DNA of 64,000 nt from Geomicrobium halophilum. GTDB lineage: Bacteria > Bacillota > Bacilli > Bacillales > Marinococcaceae. This document shows, piece after piece, positions 8,740-17,670 of the stretch. Location of the stretch: NCBI RefSeq assembly GCF_014207655.1, contig NZ_JACHHJ010000005.1:34511-98510 (forward strand), given 5' to 3'. The notes beneath the pieces are model-generated. The model was given only the letters and a program-made list of their open reading frames with translations. It did no database searches and was not told the origin of the DNA. Position 1 is the first letter of the stretch. The number at the start of each line of letters is the position of its first letter. The translations under genes and the position numbers were made by a program.

Positions 8740-9768
8740 ATGCGTTATGCAGTTGATAAATGGAACAACCGTACTTTTCTATTTCCGGGTTTGTTTATAC
8801 TTATGATTCTTGCTGGCTGTGGGGAGGAAGAAGCAGCTAACGAAGAAGGAACTCAGGAAAATAACGAATCCGGCGAAGAGGATAATGTTATCGAAGTAGA
8901 ACATGCCTTGGGAACTGCTGAAATAGAAGGTGAGCCTGAGCGGATCGTGACTTTATATCAAGGGGCTACTGATACGGCTGCTGCGCTTGATATTGAGCCA
9001 GTCGGAGCTGTGGAATCCTGGTTAGAGCAGCCGATGTATGAATACTTACGAGATGATCTTGAAGACGTTGAGATTGTCGGGGATGAAATTCAGCCGAATC
9101 TGGAAGAAATTGCAGCATTGGAACCGGATCTCATAGTTGGTACTTTATCACGGCATGAAGAGGTCTATGATCAGCTTGATGAAATTGCTCCCACTGTCAT
9201 GACTGATCCTATTAATGATTTTAAGCACACCCTTGATATTATGGGAGAAGCAACTGATCAGGAGGATACCGCAAAACAGCTGCTCCAGGATTGGGATGAA
9301 AGGGTTGCTGATTTTCAATCACAAGTTGAGGATGAAGTCGGTGAGGAATGGCCGTTGTCTACTTCTGTATTGAACATTCGCTCGGACGAGGTTCGTATGT
9401 TCATGGGAGGATTTCCAGGAAGTATCCTTGATGAAGCCGGATTTGCCCATACGGATGTTCAACAGGAAGCGATTAATGATGAGGAAGATTTTTTAGCATT
9501 TACCAATAGGGAGTCCATTCCAGAAATGGATGCTGAGGTCTTCTTTATCTTTACGCAGGGCAACCAAGAAGAGGATGAACTCGAGGAAGCAATGGAAAAC
9601 TGGACCAGTCATCCATTATGGGATGAGTTGGATGCCGTTGAGAATGATGAAGTGTACATGGTCAATGAAGTGACCTGGAATATGGGTGGGGGCTATATTG
9701 CTGCCAATCATATGCTCGATGATTTATATGAAGTGTTCGACCTTGAGCCAGAGGAACCTGGAGAGTAA
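8740..9768 (+). CDS. Iron-siderophore ABC transporter substrate-binding lipoprotein
   Basis: This is a class III (FecB/FhuD-type) periplasmic-binding-fold lipoprotein of 342 aa. The lipobox is LAGC (Cys27), followed by a Glu/Asn-rich linker. The mature part has the RIVTLYQGATDTAAAL start and IAALEPDLIVG block typical of siderophore-binding proteins. It should capture a ferric siderophore and pass it to the permeases that follow. The Fur box directly upstream and AAAGGGGG before ATG8740 support the start and iron control. It is first in a four-gene importer operon next to a carboxylate (NIS) siderophore operon, so the home-made siderophore is a likely ligand, by inference. Confidence 0.93.
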   Translation: MRYAVDKWNNRTFLFPGLFILMILAGCGEEEAANEEGTQENNESGEEDNVIEVEHALGTAEIEGEPERIVTLYQGATDTAAALDIEPVGAVESWLEQPMYEYLRDDLEDVEIVGDEIQPNLEEIAALEPDLIVGTLSRHEEVYDQLDEIAPTVMTDPINDFKHTLDIMGEATDQEDTAKQLLQDWDERVADFQSQVEDEVGEEWPLSTSVLNIRSDEVRMFMGGFPGSILDEAGFAHTDVQQEAINDEEDFLAFTNRESIPEMDAEVFFIFTQGNQEEDELEEAMENWTSHPLWDELDAVENDEVYMVNEVTWNMGGGYIAANHMLDDLYEVFDLEPEEPGE

Positions 9769-9820
9769 CCAGGTGGATAGGAAACCAGAATTTTAATTTT
9801 GTCGGAAAGAGGGGAGAGGG

Positions 9821-10831
9821 GTGACACATTTATTTTCATCTTCACAAGGGAAAGCCCTTGGACTCGTCATCAGCTGCTGCCTTCTCCTCGTCTCGTTTTT
9901 TCTAAGCGTGCGCTTGGGGCAGGTTTCTGTGCCGGGAACCATGATGATCGATGCCATGTTTCGCTTTGATGAAAATTCAGCAGATCATGTTATCATCTAT
10001 GAACGGTTTTCGCGGGCGGTCACGGCTGCTCTCATCGGTAGCAGCCTTGCTGTTTCCGGTGGGCTTTTGCAGTCTCTAACAAGAAATCCACTCGCTTCTC
10101 CCGGGATTTTCGGGATTAATGCCGGCGCATTGTTTTTTGTCGTTTTTTCAGTGGTATTTTTGTCGCTTTCTTCATTGCCGACACTTATATGGATTGCCTT
10201 TGGGGGGGCAGGAATTGCAGCTGCTCTCGTTCTTTTTTTAGGATTGATGGGAGCAGACGGCCTTTCACCCATTCGGGTGGTCCTTGCAGGAACGGCTGTT
10301 ACGGCTCTTTTTACTTCGTTGACCCAGGGAATGCTTGTCGTTAATGAAGCTAATCTGGATCAAATGCTATTGTGGATGGCGGGAACGGTGTCTGGCCGTA
10401 CGATTGATGTGCTGTTGCCGGTATTGCCTCTAATGATTGGTGCGCTATTCTGTTCTTTTTTATTAGCGAAGCCAGTGAATATTCTTGTATCCGGAGATGA
10501 CATTGCTAAAGGTCTGGGTCAGAAGACAGTGGTGGTTAAACTTATCCTTGTACTCATTGCCGTATTGCTGGCTGGCGGTTCGGTGGCGATCGGGGGAATG
10601 ATTGGTTTTATTGGGTTAATTGTCCCTCATATTGCGCGGACACTTGTCGGAAATGATCATTACTGGCTTCTTCCTTATTGTGTCTCTCTTGGAGCAGGCT
10701 TACTGATATTGGCGGACATCATCGCCCGGTTCATTATCAGCCCCCAGGAAATGCCGATCGGGATAATGACAGCACTGATAGGCGCTCCTTTCTTTATTTA
10801 TATTGCGAGAAAGGGGTTTCGAGGAGAATGA
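9821..10831 (+). CDS. FecCD-family siderophore permease, subunit 1
   Basis: This is an integral membrane permease of the FecCD/BtuC family (336 aa, around nine to ten helices). The family hallmarks SGGLLQSLTRNPLASPGIFGINAGA and GMIGFIGLIVPHIAR are present, the latter near the ATPase-coupling loop. GTG9821 follows GAGGGGAGAGGGG. It forms a heterodimer with the next permease, with a 4-bp overlap (ATGA) between the genes. Confidence 0.93.
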   Translation: MTHLFSSSQGKALGLVISCCLLLVSFFLSVRLGQVSVPGTMMIDAMFRFDENSADHVIIYERFSRAVTAALIGSSLAVSGGLLQSLTRNPLASPGIFGINAGALFFVVFSVVFLSLSSLPTLIWIAFGGAGIAAALVLFLGLMGADGLSPIRVVLAGTAVTALFTSLTQGMLVVNEANLDQMLLWMAGTVSGRTIDVLLPVLPLMIGALFCSFLLAKPVNILVSGDDIAKGLGQKTVVVKLILVLIAVLLAGGSVAIGGMIGFIGLIVPHIARTLVGNDHYWLLPYCVSLGAGLLILADIIARFIISPQEMPIGIMTALIGAPFFIYIARKGFRGE

Positions 10832-11862
10832 GCAAGTATATAACCATTCGCAATCGTTTTGCTTCGTTTAGGGTAGAAAAAAAGCCTCTAGCCGTTATCG
10901 CTGTTCTTTGCATTATTCTTTTCCTGTCGATGGTGCTCGGTTTATCGATCGGGAGTACTTGGGTTTCTCCATTTGCTGTTCTTCAACACTTGTTTGGAGC
11001 AGGAAGCGGGGCCGATGCCTTTATTATAGATGTCCTTCGTCTTCCCCGAATGGTACTTGCACTGTTGGTCGGGGCCTCGTTAGGCATCGCGGGATTGATT
11101 TTGCAGGAAATGGTTCGTAATCCCCTGGCTTCCCCAGATATTATTGGGATCACCAGTGGGGCTTCTGTAGCCGCCGTCGCGTTTATTGCCTTATTCACCG
11201 GTATCATTTCTATCAGTGTTTTGCCGTTGGTAGCGATGATGGGGGCAGGGTTGGTTTCACTCCTGATTTATCTTTTGGCATGGAAGAAAGGCGTGACCCC
11301 GATTCGTCTTGTCTTAATCGGCATCGGGATGGCTGCGGCGATGGACGCGCTTACCACAATGATGATTGTGTTTAGTCCTATTCGCACAGCCAGCCAGGCA
11401 TACACGTGGTTAACCGGCAGTGTTTATGGAACCACCTGGGAAGATGTGGCTGCGATGGCACCGTGGGTACTTTTGCTCATGCCTTTGGCTTTCTTATGTA
11501 TGCGCGCCATCCATGTTCAGCAATTGGGAGATGGAATTGCCGTCGGTTTGGGTGCAAAGATCCAGTGGCAGCGATTTCTTATGATTTTGATCAGCGTTGG
11601 GCTGGCAGGTGTGGCTGTCGCTTTTGCTGGCGGTGTCGGATTTGTCGGATTAATGGCTCCCCATATCGGAAGGTTTTTCGTTGGGCGTTCATTCGCTGCT
11701 CTTGTTCCTGTGTCTGCCTTAATTGGAGGGTGGATGGTAGTGGTGGCGGATGTTATTGCCCGTACAGCGTTTCTTCCTTTGGACTTGCCGGTAGGAGTTC
11801 TAATTTCCGGTATCGGCGCGCCATTCTTTCTCTACTTGCTTTACCGGAATCGTCATTTATAA
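10828..11862 (+). CDS. FecCD-family siderophore permease, subunit 2
   Basis: The second FecCD-type permease (344 aa) has the motifs LQEMVRNPLASPDIIGITSGAS and GGVGFVGLMAPHIGR. ATG10828 overlaps the stop of the first permease gene and is preceded by GAGGAGA; the longer frame from 10678 lies inside the upstream gene. Together with subunit 1, the ATPase and the binding protein it completes a ferric siderophore importer. Confidence 0.93.
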   Translation: MSKYITIRNRFASFRVEKKPLAVIAVLCIILFLSMVLGLSIGSTWVSPFAVLQHLFGAGSGADAFIIDVLRLPRMVLALLVGASLGIAGLILQEMVRNPLASPDIIGITSGASVAAVAFIALFTGIISISVLPLVAMMGAGLVSLLIYLLAWKKGVTPIRLVLIGIGMAAAMDALTTMMIVFSPIRTASQAYTWLTGSVYGTTWEDVAAMAPWVLLLMPLAFLCMRAIHVQQLGDGIAVGLGAKIQWQRFLMILISVGLAGVAVAFAGGVGFVGLMAPHIGRFFVGRSFAALVPVSALIGGWMVVVADVIARTAFLPLDLPVGVLISGIGAPFFLYLLYRNRHL

Positions 11863-11874
11863 AAAAGGAGCTTG

Positions 11875-12711
11875 ATGAAGATGACTTTTTTGCAAGCGCA
11901 TGATCTTACGCTGGGATACCAGGACGCGGTCGTTATCGATGATCTTGACCTTACACTGCCGACAGGGGAAATTACAGTCTTTGTTGGGGCGAACGGGTGT
12001 GGAAAGTCGACTTTGCTTCGTTCCCTGGCACGGTTATTAAAGCCAAAAGCCGGAGAGGTCATGCTGGAAAATCAATCGATGAATGAGATGGCAACGAAGG
12101 ACATTGCCAAGCAATTGGCGATCCTTCCCCAAGGTCCGGTAGCTCCTGAAGGCTTGACGGTATGGCAGCTGGTGAAGCAAGGAAGGTATCCTCACCAAAG
12201 CCTGTTGCAGCAATGGAGTAAGCAAGATGAGGCATTCGTGAAACAGGCGCTTAAAGCAACTCAGACGGAACAATTGGCTGATCGAACCGTCCATTCTCTT
12301 TCGGGAGGTCAGCGTCAGCGTGTATGGATTGCCATGACATTGGCCCAGAATACCGATATTCTGCTATTGGATGAACCGACCACCTATCTGGATATGGCTC
12401 ATCAGATCGAGATCTTAGACTTATGTTTTGACCTTAATGAAACTGAAGGGCGTACGGTTGTCATGGTCCTTCATGACTTGAATATGGCCGCCCGCTACGC
12501 GCATAAAATCGTAGCAGTCAAAGATAAAACCATTTATACTGAAGGTCGGCCTGAAGACGTCATCACATCCGATATGGTGAAATACGTTTTCGGTATGGAA
12601 AGCAAAATCATCGACGACCCTTTATTTGGATCTCCTATGTGCGTTCCTTATGGCAAAGGCCGGAAAAAGAAAAAACCGGCAGCAGAAAAAGAAATCGCTT
12701 ACGTCAACTGA
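11875..12711 (+). CDS. Iron-siderophore ABC transporter ATPase (FhuC/YusV type)
   Basis: This is the ATPase subunit of the importer (278 aa), with Walker A GANGCGKST, signature LSGGQRQRVWIAM, Walker B ILLLDEPTTYLD and H-loop VLHDLN. The order and sequence fit the FecE/FhuC class. AAAAAAGGAG ends 4 nt before ATG11875; ATG11881 at a 10-nt spacing is also possible. The lysine-rich C-terminus (GRKKKKPAAEKE) is longer than in some relatives. A strong terminator follows, so the importer is one transcription unit. Confidence 0.92.
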   Translation: MKMTFLQAHDLTLGYQDAVVIDDLDLTLPTGEITVFVGANGCGKSTLLRSLARLLKPKAGEVMLENQSMNEMATKDIAKQLAILPQGPVAPEGLTVWQLVKQGRYPHQSLLQQWSKQDEAFVKQALKATQTEQLADRTVHSLSGGQRQRVWIAMTLAQNTDILLLDEPTTYLDMAHQIEILDLCFDLNETEGRTVVMVLHDLNMAARYAHKIVAVKDKTIYTEGRPEDVITSDMVKYVFGMESKIIDDPLFGSPMCVPYGKGRKKKKPAAEKEIAYVN

Positions 12712-12725
12712 AAGCATATAAGCGC

Positions 12726-12760
12726 AGCTCCCGTCTCTCTAAAAAGGACGGGAGCTTTTT
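12726..12760 (+). terminator. Rho-independent terminator of the siderophore importer operon
   Basis: A perfect 10-bp stem (AGCTCCCGTC / GACGGGAGCT) with an 11-nt loop is followed by a T-run. Confidence 0.95.
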
Positions 12761-13003
12761 AACGGAAAAGCGAAAAGCGGGAGGTGCCGCTCCGAAAAAT
12801 ACGGTACCGTAAATATCAGTGGTCACGCCGCTCAAATAACTCTCCCATCACTGTTCGCCAATCTCCTCCCACCAAAGTTGGGCTTCTCTTTTCGTAACCA
12901 GTTCTCATTCCATATATCCATTACACTCCTGATGAAGGGGTTTTGGCCCAGGATTATAGGCATTTGGAAGGAAAAATAGATATTGAAAAGATAAACAATT
13001 GAC
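12761..13003. other. Intergenic stretch between the two iron operons
   Basis: About 240 bp with no credible gene. Short coding-like runs are present on the minus strand, broken by stops, and I cannot assign them to a family. Confidence 0.5.
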
Positions 13004-13005
13004 AT

Positions 13006-13020
13006 TGATAATCATTATCA
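13006..13020 (+). promoter_or_regulatory. Perfect Fur box upstream of the siderophore biosynthesis genes
   Basis: TGATAATCATTATCA is an exact match to the 7-1-7 Fur operator and lies inside the near-palindrome ATTGATAATCATTATCAAT (13004-13022). The biosynthesis operon, headed by a broken exporter gene, begins downstream, so it should be repressed when iron is plentiful. Confidence 0.93.
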
Positions 13021-13128
13021 ATTAAATTGGAGGTGACACAGCGGATACGAAAAATATTAGATGAAGCGTCATCTTAGTTTGTATGCTTCGCTGTGCTTGG
13101 GGGTGTTGGGCTAATGCGAGGGATTGAT

Positions 13129-13506
13129 ATGCATGAAAAAAAGGTAAATGAGCGTTCACCTCGTGTTTTCGCTGTCATGGCGGGGAGCTTTTCCTGGTAA
13201 TGACCAATAGTGCTTTTTAATGCCTTGCTACCATCGCTTGGTGCTTTTTATTAGAACTCTACAGCCAGGGCAAGTTTGTTGAGTACGTTGTATCTTTTGT
13301 GACCGCTTGGGAAGAAAAAAGTTGATCTGAATCGGTGGCCGATGCTTCAAGGTGTAAGGAATGGCACTACAGAAGCACAATGGCAGACGATCCAGGAACT
13401 ATGGGTTTTGCTAGGTGTATTTATGTTGAAAACACTTCCGCTCGCTTTAATGTTAACAAGACGACGATTAAATATGGGTGGTAAACATGCAGGAATTGAA
13501 AATTAG
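13129..13506 (+). pseudogene. Decayed MFS exporter (SbnD-like position)
   Basis: One reading frame across this stretch contains MHEKKVNERSPRVFAVMAG, then FSW, several stops (the first at the end of FSW), NALLPSLGAF, and a C-terminal part with LWVLLGVFMLKTLPLAL and MLTRRR. The first part looks like helix 1 of a major facilitator transporter and the last like a final helix with a basic tail. The piece is far too short for a 12-helix protein, so most of the middle is deleted. Its stop (13504-13506) overlaps the start of the next synthetase gene, as in a once-coupled operon. In the staphyloferrin B locus the MFS exporter SbnD sits just before SbnE, which fits. The family assignment from fragments is tentative. 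Confidence 0.55.
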
Positions 13507-15121
13507 AAGCAAAGAAGAAGCGGATCACCATACTTGTAAAACATTATTAAATTGTTATCTAAGAGAATGTGGAGGGGCTAGGGCACTAGCGGTTGACCAT
13601 GTGGACAACCGTTATCGAGTAGATTTTCCAGCCAGCCATTCTGAAGTTTTTGGCCAGCTTGCATATTATTCAGCGATCGGAGAGCACGAATACGTCAACT
13701 ATTTTATAGGAGGGGAAGATGTTGGTTACAAGGATATCCTTTCTCTCATTATTCGGGAGTTGTGCGTGATTAAACCTGCCGCTTCCCCGGATCAAAAAAT
13801 GAGATTCATGGAGAAAGTAAGTAACAGCTTCCATAAATTGTCATTGTTTATTGAGGAAGCGGAACCGCTTCCGGTGAAGGATTATATCAGCTCTGAGCAG
13901 TCGCTGATTTACGGACATCCGTTTCACCCATTTCCAAAAAACCGGGAAGGACTTCAGGACAAAGAAATTTATCGATACAGCCCGGAATGCCGTTCGTTTT
14001 TCCAGCTTGGTTACGTAGCTGTCCGACACGATTTCTTTCTGGAAGATTGGATCAGTGGGGGAGAGGTTTCCTGGGGCGAAGAAATTGATCGTGAAGCGAA
14101 GAAACAGTTAGGTTCGCGATATCAAGAATATCGAATTTTGCCGATGCATCCATGGCAATATCAGCATGTAAAAACGCTCAAACCTATCCGGCAGTATCAA
14201 GAAAAACAGGCGCTTGTTTTTCTGGGAATTCTCGGTCCACAAGCTTTTCCTACATCTTCTGTCCGCACGGTTTATCTTCCAGAAAAAAAATGCAATTTGA
14301 AACTTCCGCTAAATTTACAAATTACCAACATTAAGAGAAATAATACGTCTATTCAAATGCAACGAACCCTGGAAGCGAGTCGTTACTTAATCGACAGCCA
14401 ATGTTTTAGCAATGAATCAAATACTGAGGTTTCTTATGAGACAGGGACAATGTCATGCGCGTTTGATGAGCATCTCTCAGAGTTGTTCACTCTGGCCTAT
14501 CGTCCGGTCGGTTTTGATCCCTCGTCTACGTTTGTGGTTTCAAGCCTTGTGGAGAAAGATCCTATCAGTCGTCTCCCCCGTTTGCAGCATCTGGTTCCGG
14601 TCCAGCGGCTGAAAGAGTGGTTGTATCGCTATCTGGACATCTCATTATTGCCGCTAATGCGGGAGGCAAATGCTAAAGGAATTCATTTTGAATCCCACTT
14701 ACAAAACAGTTTAGTGACGCTTAACGAGGGGATGCCGGAGAAGTTTATCATGAGAGATTTGGAAGGCGTGAGTGTGGAGAGGGAAAAAGCGCCAGTTGGA
14801 ACCGAAAGAGCAGATACGCTCTTTTACACTAAAGAAGAGGCAAAGCAGCGGACCTGTTATTACTTTTTAATCAACCATCTGGGAACGTTGATTCATACGG
14901 TCGCAAGAGTCATGGAAGTGCAAGAAGAGAACGTTTGGAAGATCGTAGATGAAGTGTTGGGCCGGGAAGGCCGACGTACAGGGAATACGTTTATCGAAGA
15001 AATACGATCTGTAAAGACTTTTTTGGCAAAAAAGAATATGGTCAGCTGTTTCTTTGAAAATGGGGACACCCCTCAATATGTACCTGTCGCAAATCTTATG
15101 AACCAAAAAAGGGGGCAGTAG
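13487..15121 (+). CDS. IucA/IucC-family NIS siderophore synthetase (SbnE-like)
   Basis: This is an NRPS-independent siderophore synthetase (544 aa) that would use ATP to join a carboxylate such as citrate to an amine. The ATP-site motif GHPFHPFPKNREG and the MHPWQ motif are both present, as is the FhuF-like C-terminal region. ATG13487 follows GGGTGG at a short spacing; the longer GTG13478 frame is less likely. It is the first intact gene of a five-gene set whose order E-F-G-H-C matches genes of the staphyloferrin B locus, so it is placed as SbnE-like. The exact substrate cannot be read from sequence. Confidence 0.85.
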   Translation: MQELKIRSKEEADHHTCKTLLNCYLRECGGARALAVDHVDNRYRVDFPASHSEVFGQLAYYSAIGEHEYVNYFIGGEDVGYKDILSLIIRELCVIKPAASPDQKMRFMEKVSNSFHKLSLFIEEAEPLPVKDYISSEQSLIYGHPFHPFPKNREGLQDKEIYRYSPECRSFFQLGYVAVRHDFFLEDWISGGEVSWGEEIDREAKKQLGSRYQEYRILPMHPWQYQHVKTLKPIRQYQEKQALVFLGILGPQAFPTSSVRTVYLPEKKCNLKLPLNLQITNIKRNNTSIQMQRTLEASRYLIDSQCFSNESNTEVSYETGTMSCAFDEHLSELFTLAYRPVGFDPSSTFVVSSLVEKDPISRLPRLQHLVPVQRLKEWLYRYLDISLLPLMREANAKGIHFESHLQNSLVTLNEGMPEKFIMRDLEGVSVEREKAPVGTERADTLFYTKEEAKQRTCYYFLINHLGTLIHTVARVMEVQEENVWKIVDEVLGREGRRTGNTFIEEIRSVKTFLAKKNMVSCFFENGDTPQYVPVANLMNQKRGQ

Positions 15122-15122
15122 G

Positions 15123-16907
15123 ATGCCGAGCCAAATCCCTATATTTGCACCGAAACGATCAACTATTGCTGAAGTGAAAGATCGGATCATGCGCCAGACG
15201 GTGGAAGCATTCATGTTTGAGGGTATTTTGGAAACCGAACAAAAAGGGGCCAACTGGGAAATCAAAGGAAAAACGAAAACTGGAAACGATGTGATCTACA
15301 CATTTAACGCAGAACGAAAGTGGTCCTTCAATCGCGTGAAAGTTAAGCCTTATTCATTTTTACGTGAAGCATCGTCTTGTACCGATCTCCATCTTTTTTT
15401 GGAAGAAGTCGTGCAAAATAACATCGAAGGAGCCCAAGTTGATTCATTTATTCAAGAAGTGCTTGAAACTTTTGCTAAAGATGCTCAGTCCAAGCAACAA
15501 CAGAGGGAACCCCTTCCTTTTTACGAAGTCACTTATGATGAACTGGAAAGCGAACTGATCGAGGGCCATTCCTACCACCCTTCCTATAAATCGAGAATGG
15601 GATTTTCATTAGCGGATAATGCCAGCTACGGTCCGGAATTTAACAGGCCTCTATCTATATGCTGGCTTGCTATTGAGCCCAATCAGGCTGCGATCGCTCA
15701 ATCGGCAGAAAATGAAATAGCCAGGGTGATCCATGAACACCTTTCATTGGAAGAACAGGAACGTTTTCGGCAGGTACTGCTTAACAAAGAAGCAGAAAAG
15801 AGATCGATGATATGGATGCCGGTACATCCGTGGCAGTGGGAACATCATCTTCAAAATAAATTGACAGAGCCACTGGCTGAAGGAAAGGTTATTTTTTTGG
15901 GGTACTCGAAACCAGTGTATCGGGCGCAGCAGTCGATTCGGTCGCTGGGTCATCGAACTAATCCCAAAGCGGCTTATGTAAAGCTTCCCCTTAGTATTAC
16001 AAATACTTCTTCGAGCCGGATTTTGGCAAGCCATACGATTCAGAATGCGCCGAAGATCAGCGATTGGCTACAAGCACTCGTGGACGAGGATGAATTTTTG
16101 CAGAAGAAGTCATTTGCTCTTCTTCGGGAAACCGTCGGGGCTTCCTATCAAGGAGAAGAGGGATCTGACATTCCGTCTGAGCGACTGTACGGCACGTTAG
16201 GGGTCATCTATCGAGAGAATATCTCGAATTATGTGAACAAAGAGGAAACTGCTTTTCCCCTCAATGCCGTTACGCACATGCAAAAAAACCAAATACCCAT
16301 GATCCAGCCAATTATTGACCACTATGGAGCAGAGGCATGGTGTGAAGCGCTCGTTGAAACGGTCCTTACTCCCTTGATCCATTTGCTCCTGATACATGGG
16401 GTTGCCCTTGAAGCTCACGCGCAAAACATTATTCTTGTTCTTGAAAAAGGATGGCCGAGGCGGATCCTCGTGAAAGACTTGCATGACGGAGTGCGCTTTG
16501 TGCCCGAGGAGCTTCTTGAACCAGAGCGGATGCCTTTCCTTTGCTCCGAGCCGGAAGCCCATCGCTCTGTTAACCGTTATTCATTTATCAAAGCAGAAAC
16601 GAGTGCGGAAGTCCGAGATTATTTATACGATGCCTTGTTTTTTATTTGCATGACCGAGCTTGCTTTCTTCTTTGAACGTTATAGCATCAGTGAAGAACGA
16701 TTTTGGCAGCTATGCAGGCGTGTTATCCTCCTTCATCAACGTGAGTTTCCGGAATATCAAGGGCGCTTTGAACAGTTTGATTTGTTCGCCGCTGACATTA
16801 ATATTGAGGAAATGACAAAACGTCGCCTCTATGGGGATGGGGCATTACATTTTCGAATCGTAAGCAATCCTCTTCGGGAAGCAGGGGAAGTACATGATGA
16901 GATCTAA
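15123..16907 (+). CDS. IucA/IucC-family NIS siderophore synthetase (SbnF-like)
   Basis: The second NIS synthetase (594 aa) has GHSYHPSYKSRMGF for ATP binding and PVHPWQWE. The C-terminal half contains the conserved ALEAHAQN segment followed by VKDLHDG, also typical of the family. It starts 1 bp after the preceding stop and its 3' end overlaps the next gene by 14 bp, indicating translational coupling. The length fits SbnF (about 590 aa). It should act at one of the condensation steps of a citrate-type siderophore. Confidence 0.87.
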   Translation: MPSQIPIFAPKRSTIAEVKDRIMRQTVEAFMFEGILETEQKGANWEIKGKTKTGNDVIYTFNAERKWSFNRVKVKPYSFLREASSCTDLHLFLEEVVQNNIEGAQVDSFIQEVLETFAKDAQSKQQQREPLPFYEVTYDELESELIEGHSYHPSYKSRMGFSLADNASYGPEFNRPLSICWLAIEPNQAAIAQSAENEIARVIHEHLSLEEQERFRQVLLNKEAEKRSMIWMPVHPWQWEHHLQNKLTEPLAEGKVIFLGYSKPVYRAQQSIRSLGHRTNPKAAYVKLPLSITNTSSSRILASHTIQNAPKISDWLQALVDEDEFLQKKSFALLRETVGASYQGEEGSDIPSERLYGTLGVIYRENISNYVNKEETAFPLNAVTHMQKNQIPMIQPIIDHYGAEAWCEALVETVLTPLIHLLLIHGVALEAHAQNIILVLEKGWPRRILVKDLHDGVRFVPEELLEPERMPFLCSEPEAHRSVNRYSFIKAETSAEVRDYLYDALFFICMTELAFFFERYSISEERFWQLCRRVILLHQREFPEYQGRFEQFDLFAADINIEEMTKRRLYGDGALHFRIVSNPLREAGEVHDEI

Positions 16908-17670
16908 TCGCTTGAAGCAAAAGATCGAAAGCGGGCAGGACGTCTACGGTTTGTTTATCTCCACTCCCCATCCGATGATGGTAGAGCTGGTAGGGCATGC
17001 CGATTTTGACTTTGTCATCATTGATGATGAGCATGCCCCTCTAAGCAAAGAAATGATAGAACAAATGATTCGGGCGGCTGAAATTACAGGAATCACTTCA
17101 CTCGTGCGGATTTCGGACATTCATCGTCATGATATTTTGAAAGTGCTGGATGCCGGAGCTCAGGGGATTGTTATTCCTCATGTGGAAAGCCGCGAACAAA
17201 TGGATCTTGCGGTCATGCACGCTTTTTATCATCCGATTGGACAACGAAGCCTGAATAGCGGAAGAGCAGGCACATTTGCCAAGTATTCATTAACAGAATA
17301 CATCAAAAAAGCGAACGAAGAAATCCTCCTTGTTCCTATGATTGAAAGCAAAAAAGGGATCGAGGCCAGGGAAGATATCCTTTCATGCCCTCGTACAAGC
17401 TTTGTTCTGGAAGGGGCCGCTGATCTTTCCCAGTCCCTTTCTGTCCCTTGGGAAGTTGATCACCCTATCATCCAGACACAACTCCAATCGTTGTTGCAGA
17501 CCGCCTGCCAACTTCGGGTCCCCTATGCGGTCGTTTCCCGGAACCAGGAGCAGCACTTAGAGTGGGCTGAGAAAGGAGCCAAGATTTTTGTTCTCGGAGA
17601 TGAAAGAGGAACAGCCTTTCGTGCCTATCAAGAAAAATTGGCTAACTATCGGAGTTTAACAAGGAGTTGA
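16894..17670 (+). CDS. HpcH/HpaI-family citrate synthase (SbnG-like)
   Basis: The 258-aa product belongs to the HpcH/HpaI class II aldolase family and has the length of SbnG (about 259 aa). Visible blocks are FVIIDDEHAPL, LVRISD and DAGAQGIVIPHVES, which carry the metal and substrate residues in this family. In staphyloferrin B loci SbnG makes citrate from oxaloacetate and acetyl-CoA, giving citrate independent of the TCA cycle. The neighbours on both sides are siderophore genes, supporting that role. The start ATG16894 overlaps the SbnF-like gene. Confidence 0.85.
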   Translation: MMRSNRLKQKIESGQDVYGLFISTPHPMMVELVGHADFDFVIIDDEHAPLSKEMIEQMIRAAEITGITSLVRISDIHRHDILKVLDAGAQGIVIPHVESREQMDLAVMHAFYHPIGQRSLNSGRAGTFAKYSLTEYIKKANEEILLVPMIESKKGIEAREDILSCPRTSFVLEGAADLSQSLSVPWEVDHPIIQTQLQSLLQTACQLRVPYAVVSRNQEQHLEWAEKGAKIFVLGDERGTAFRAYQEKLANYRSLTRS

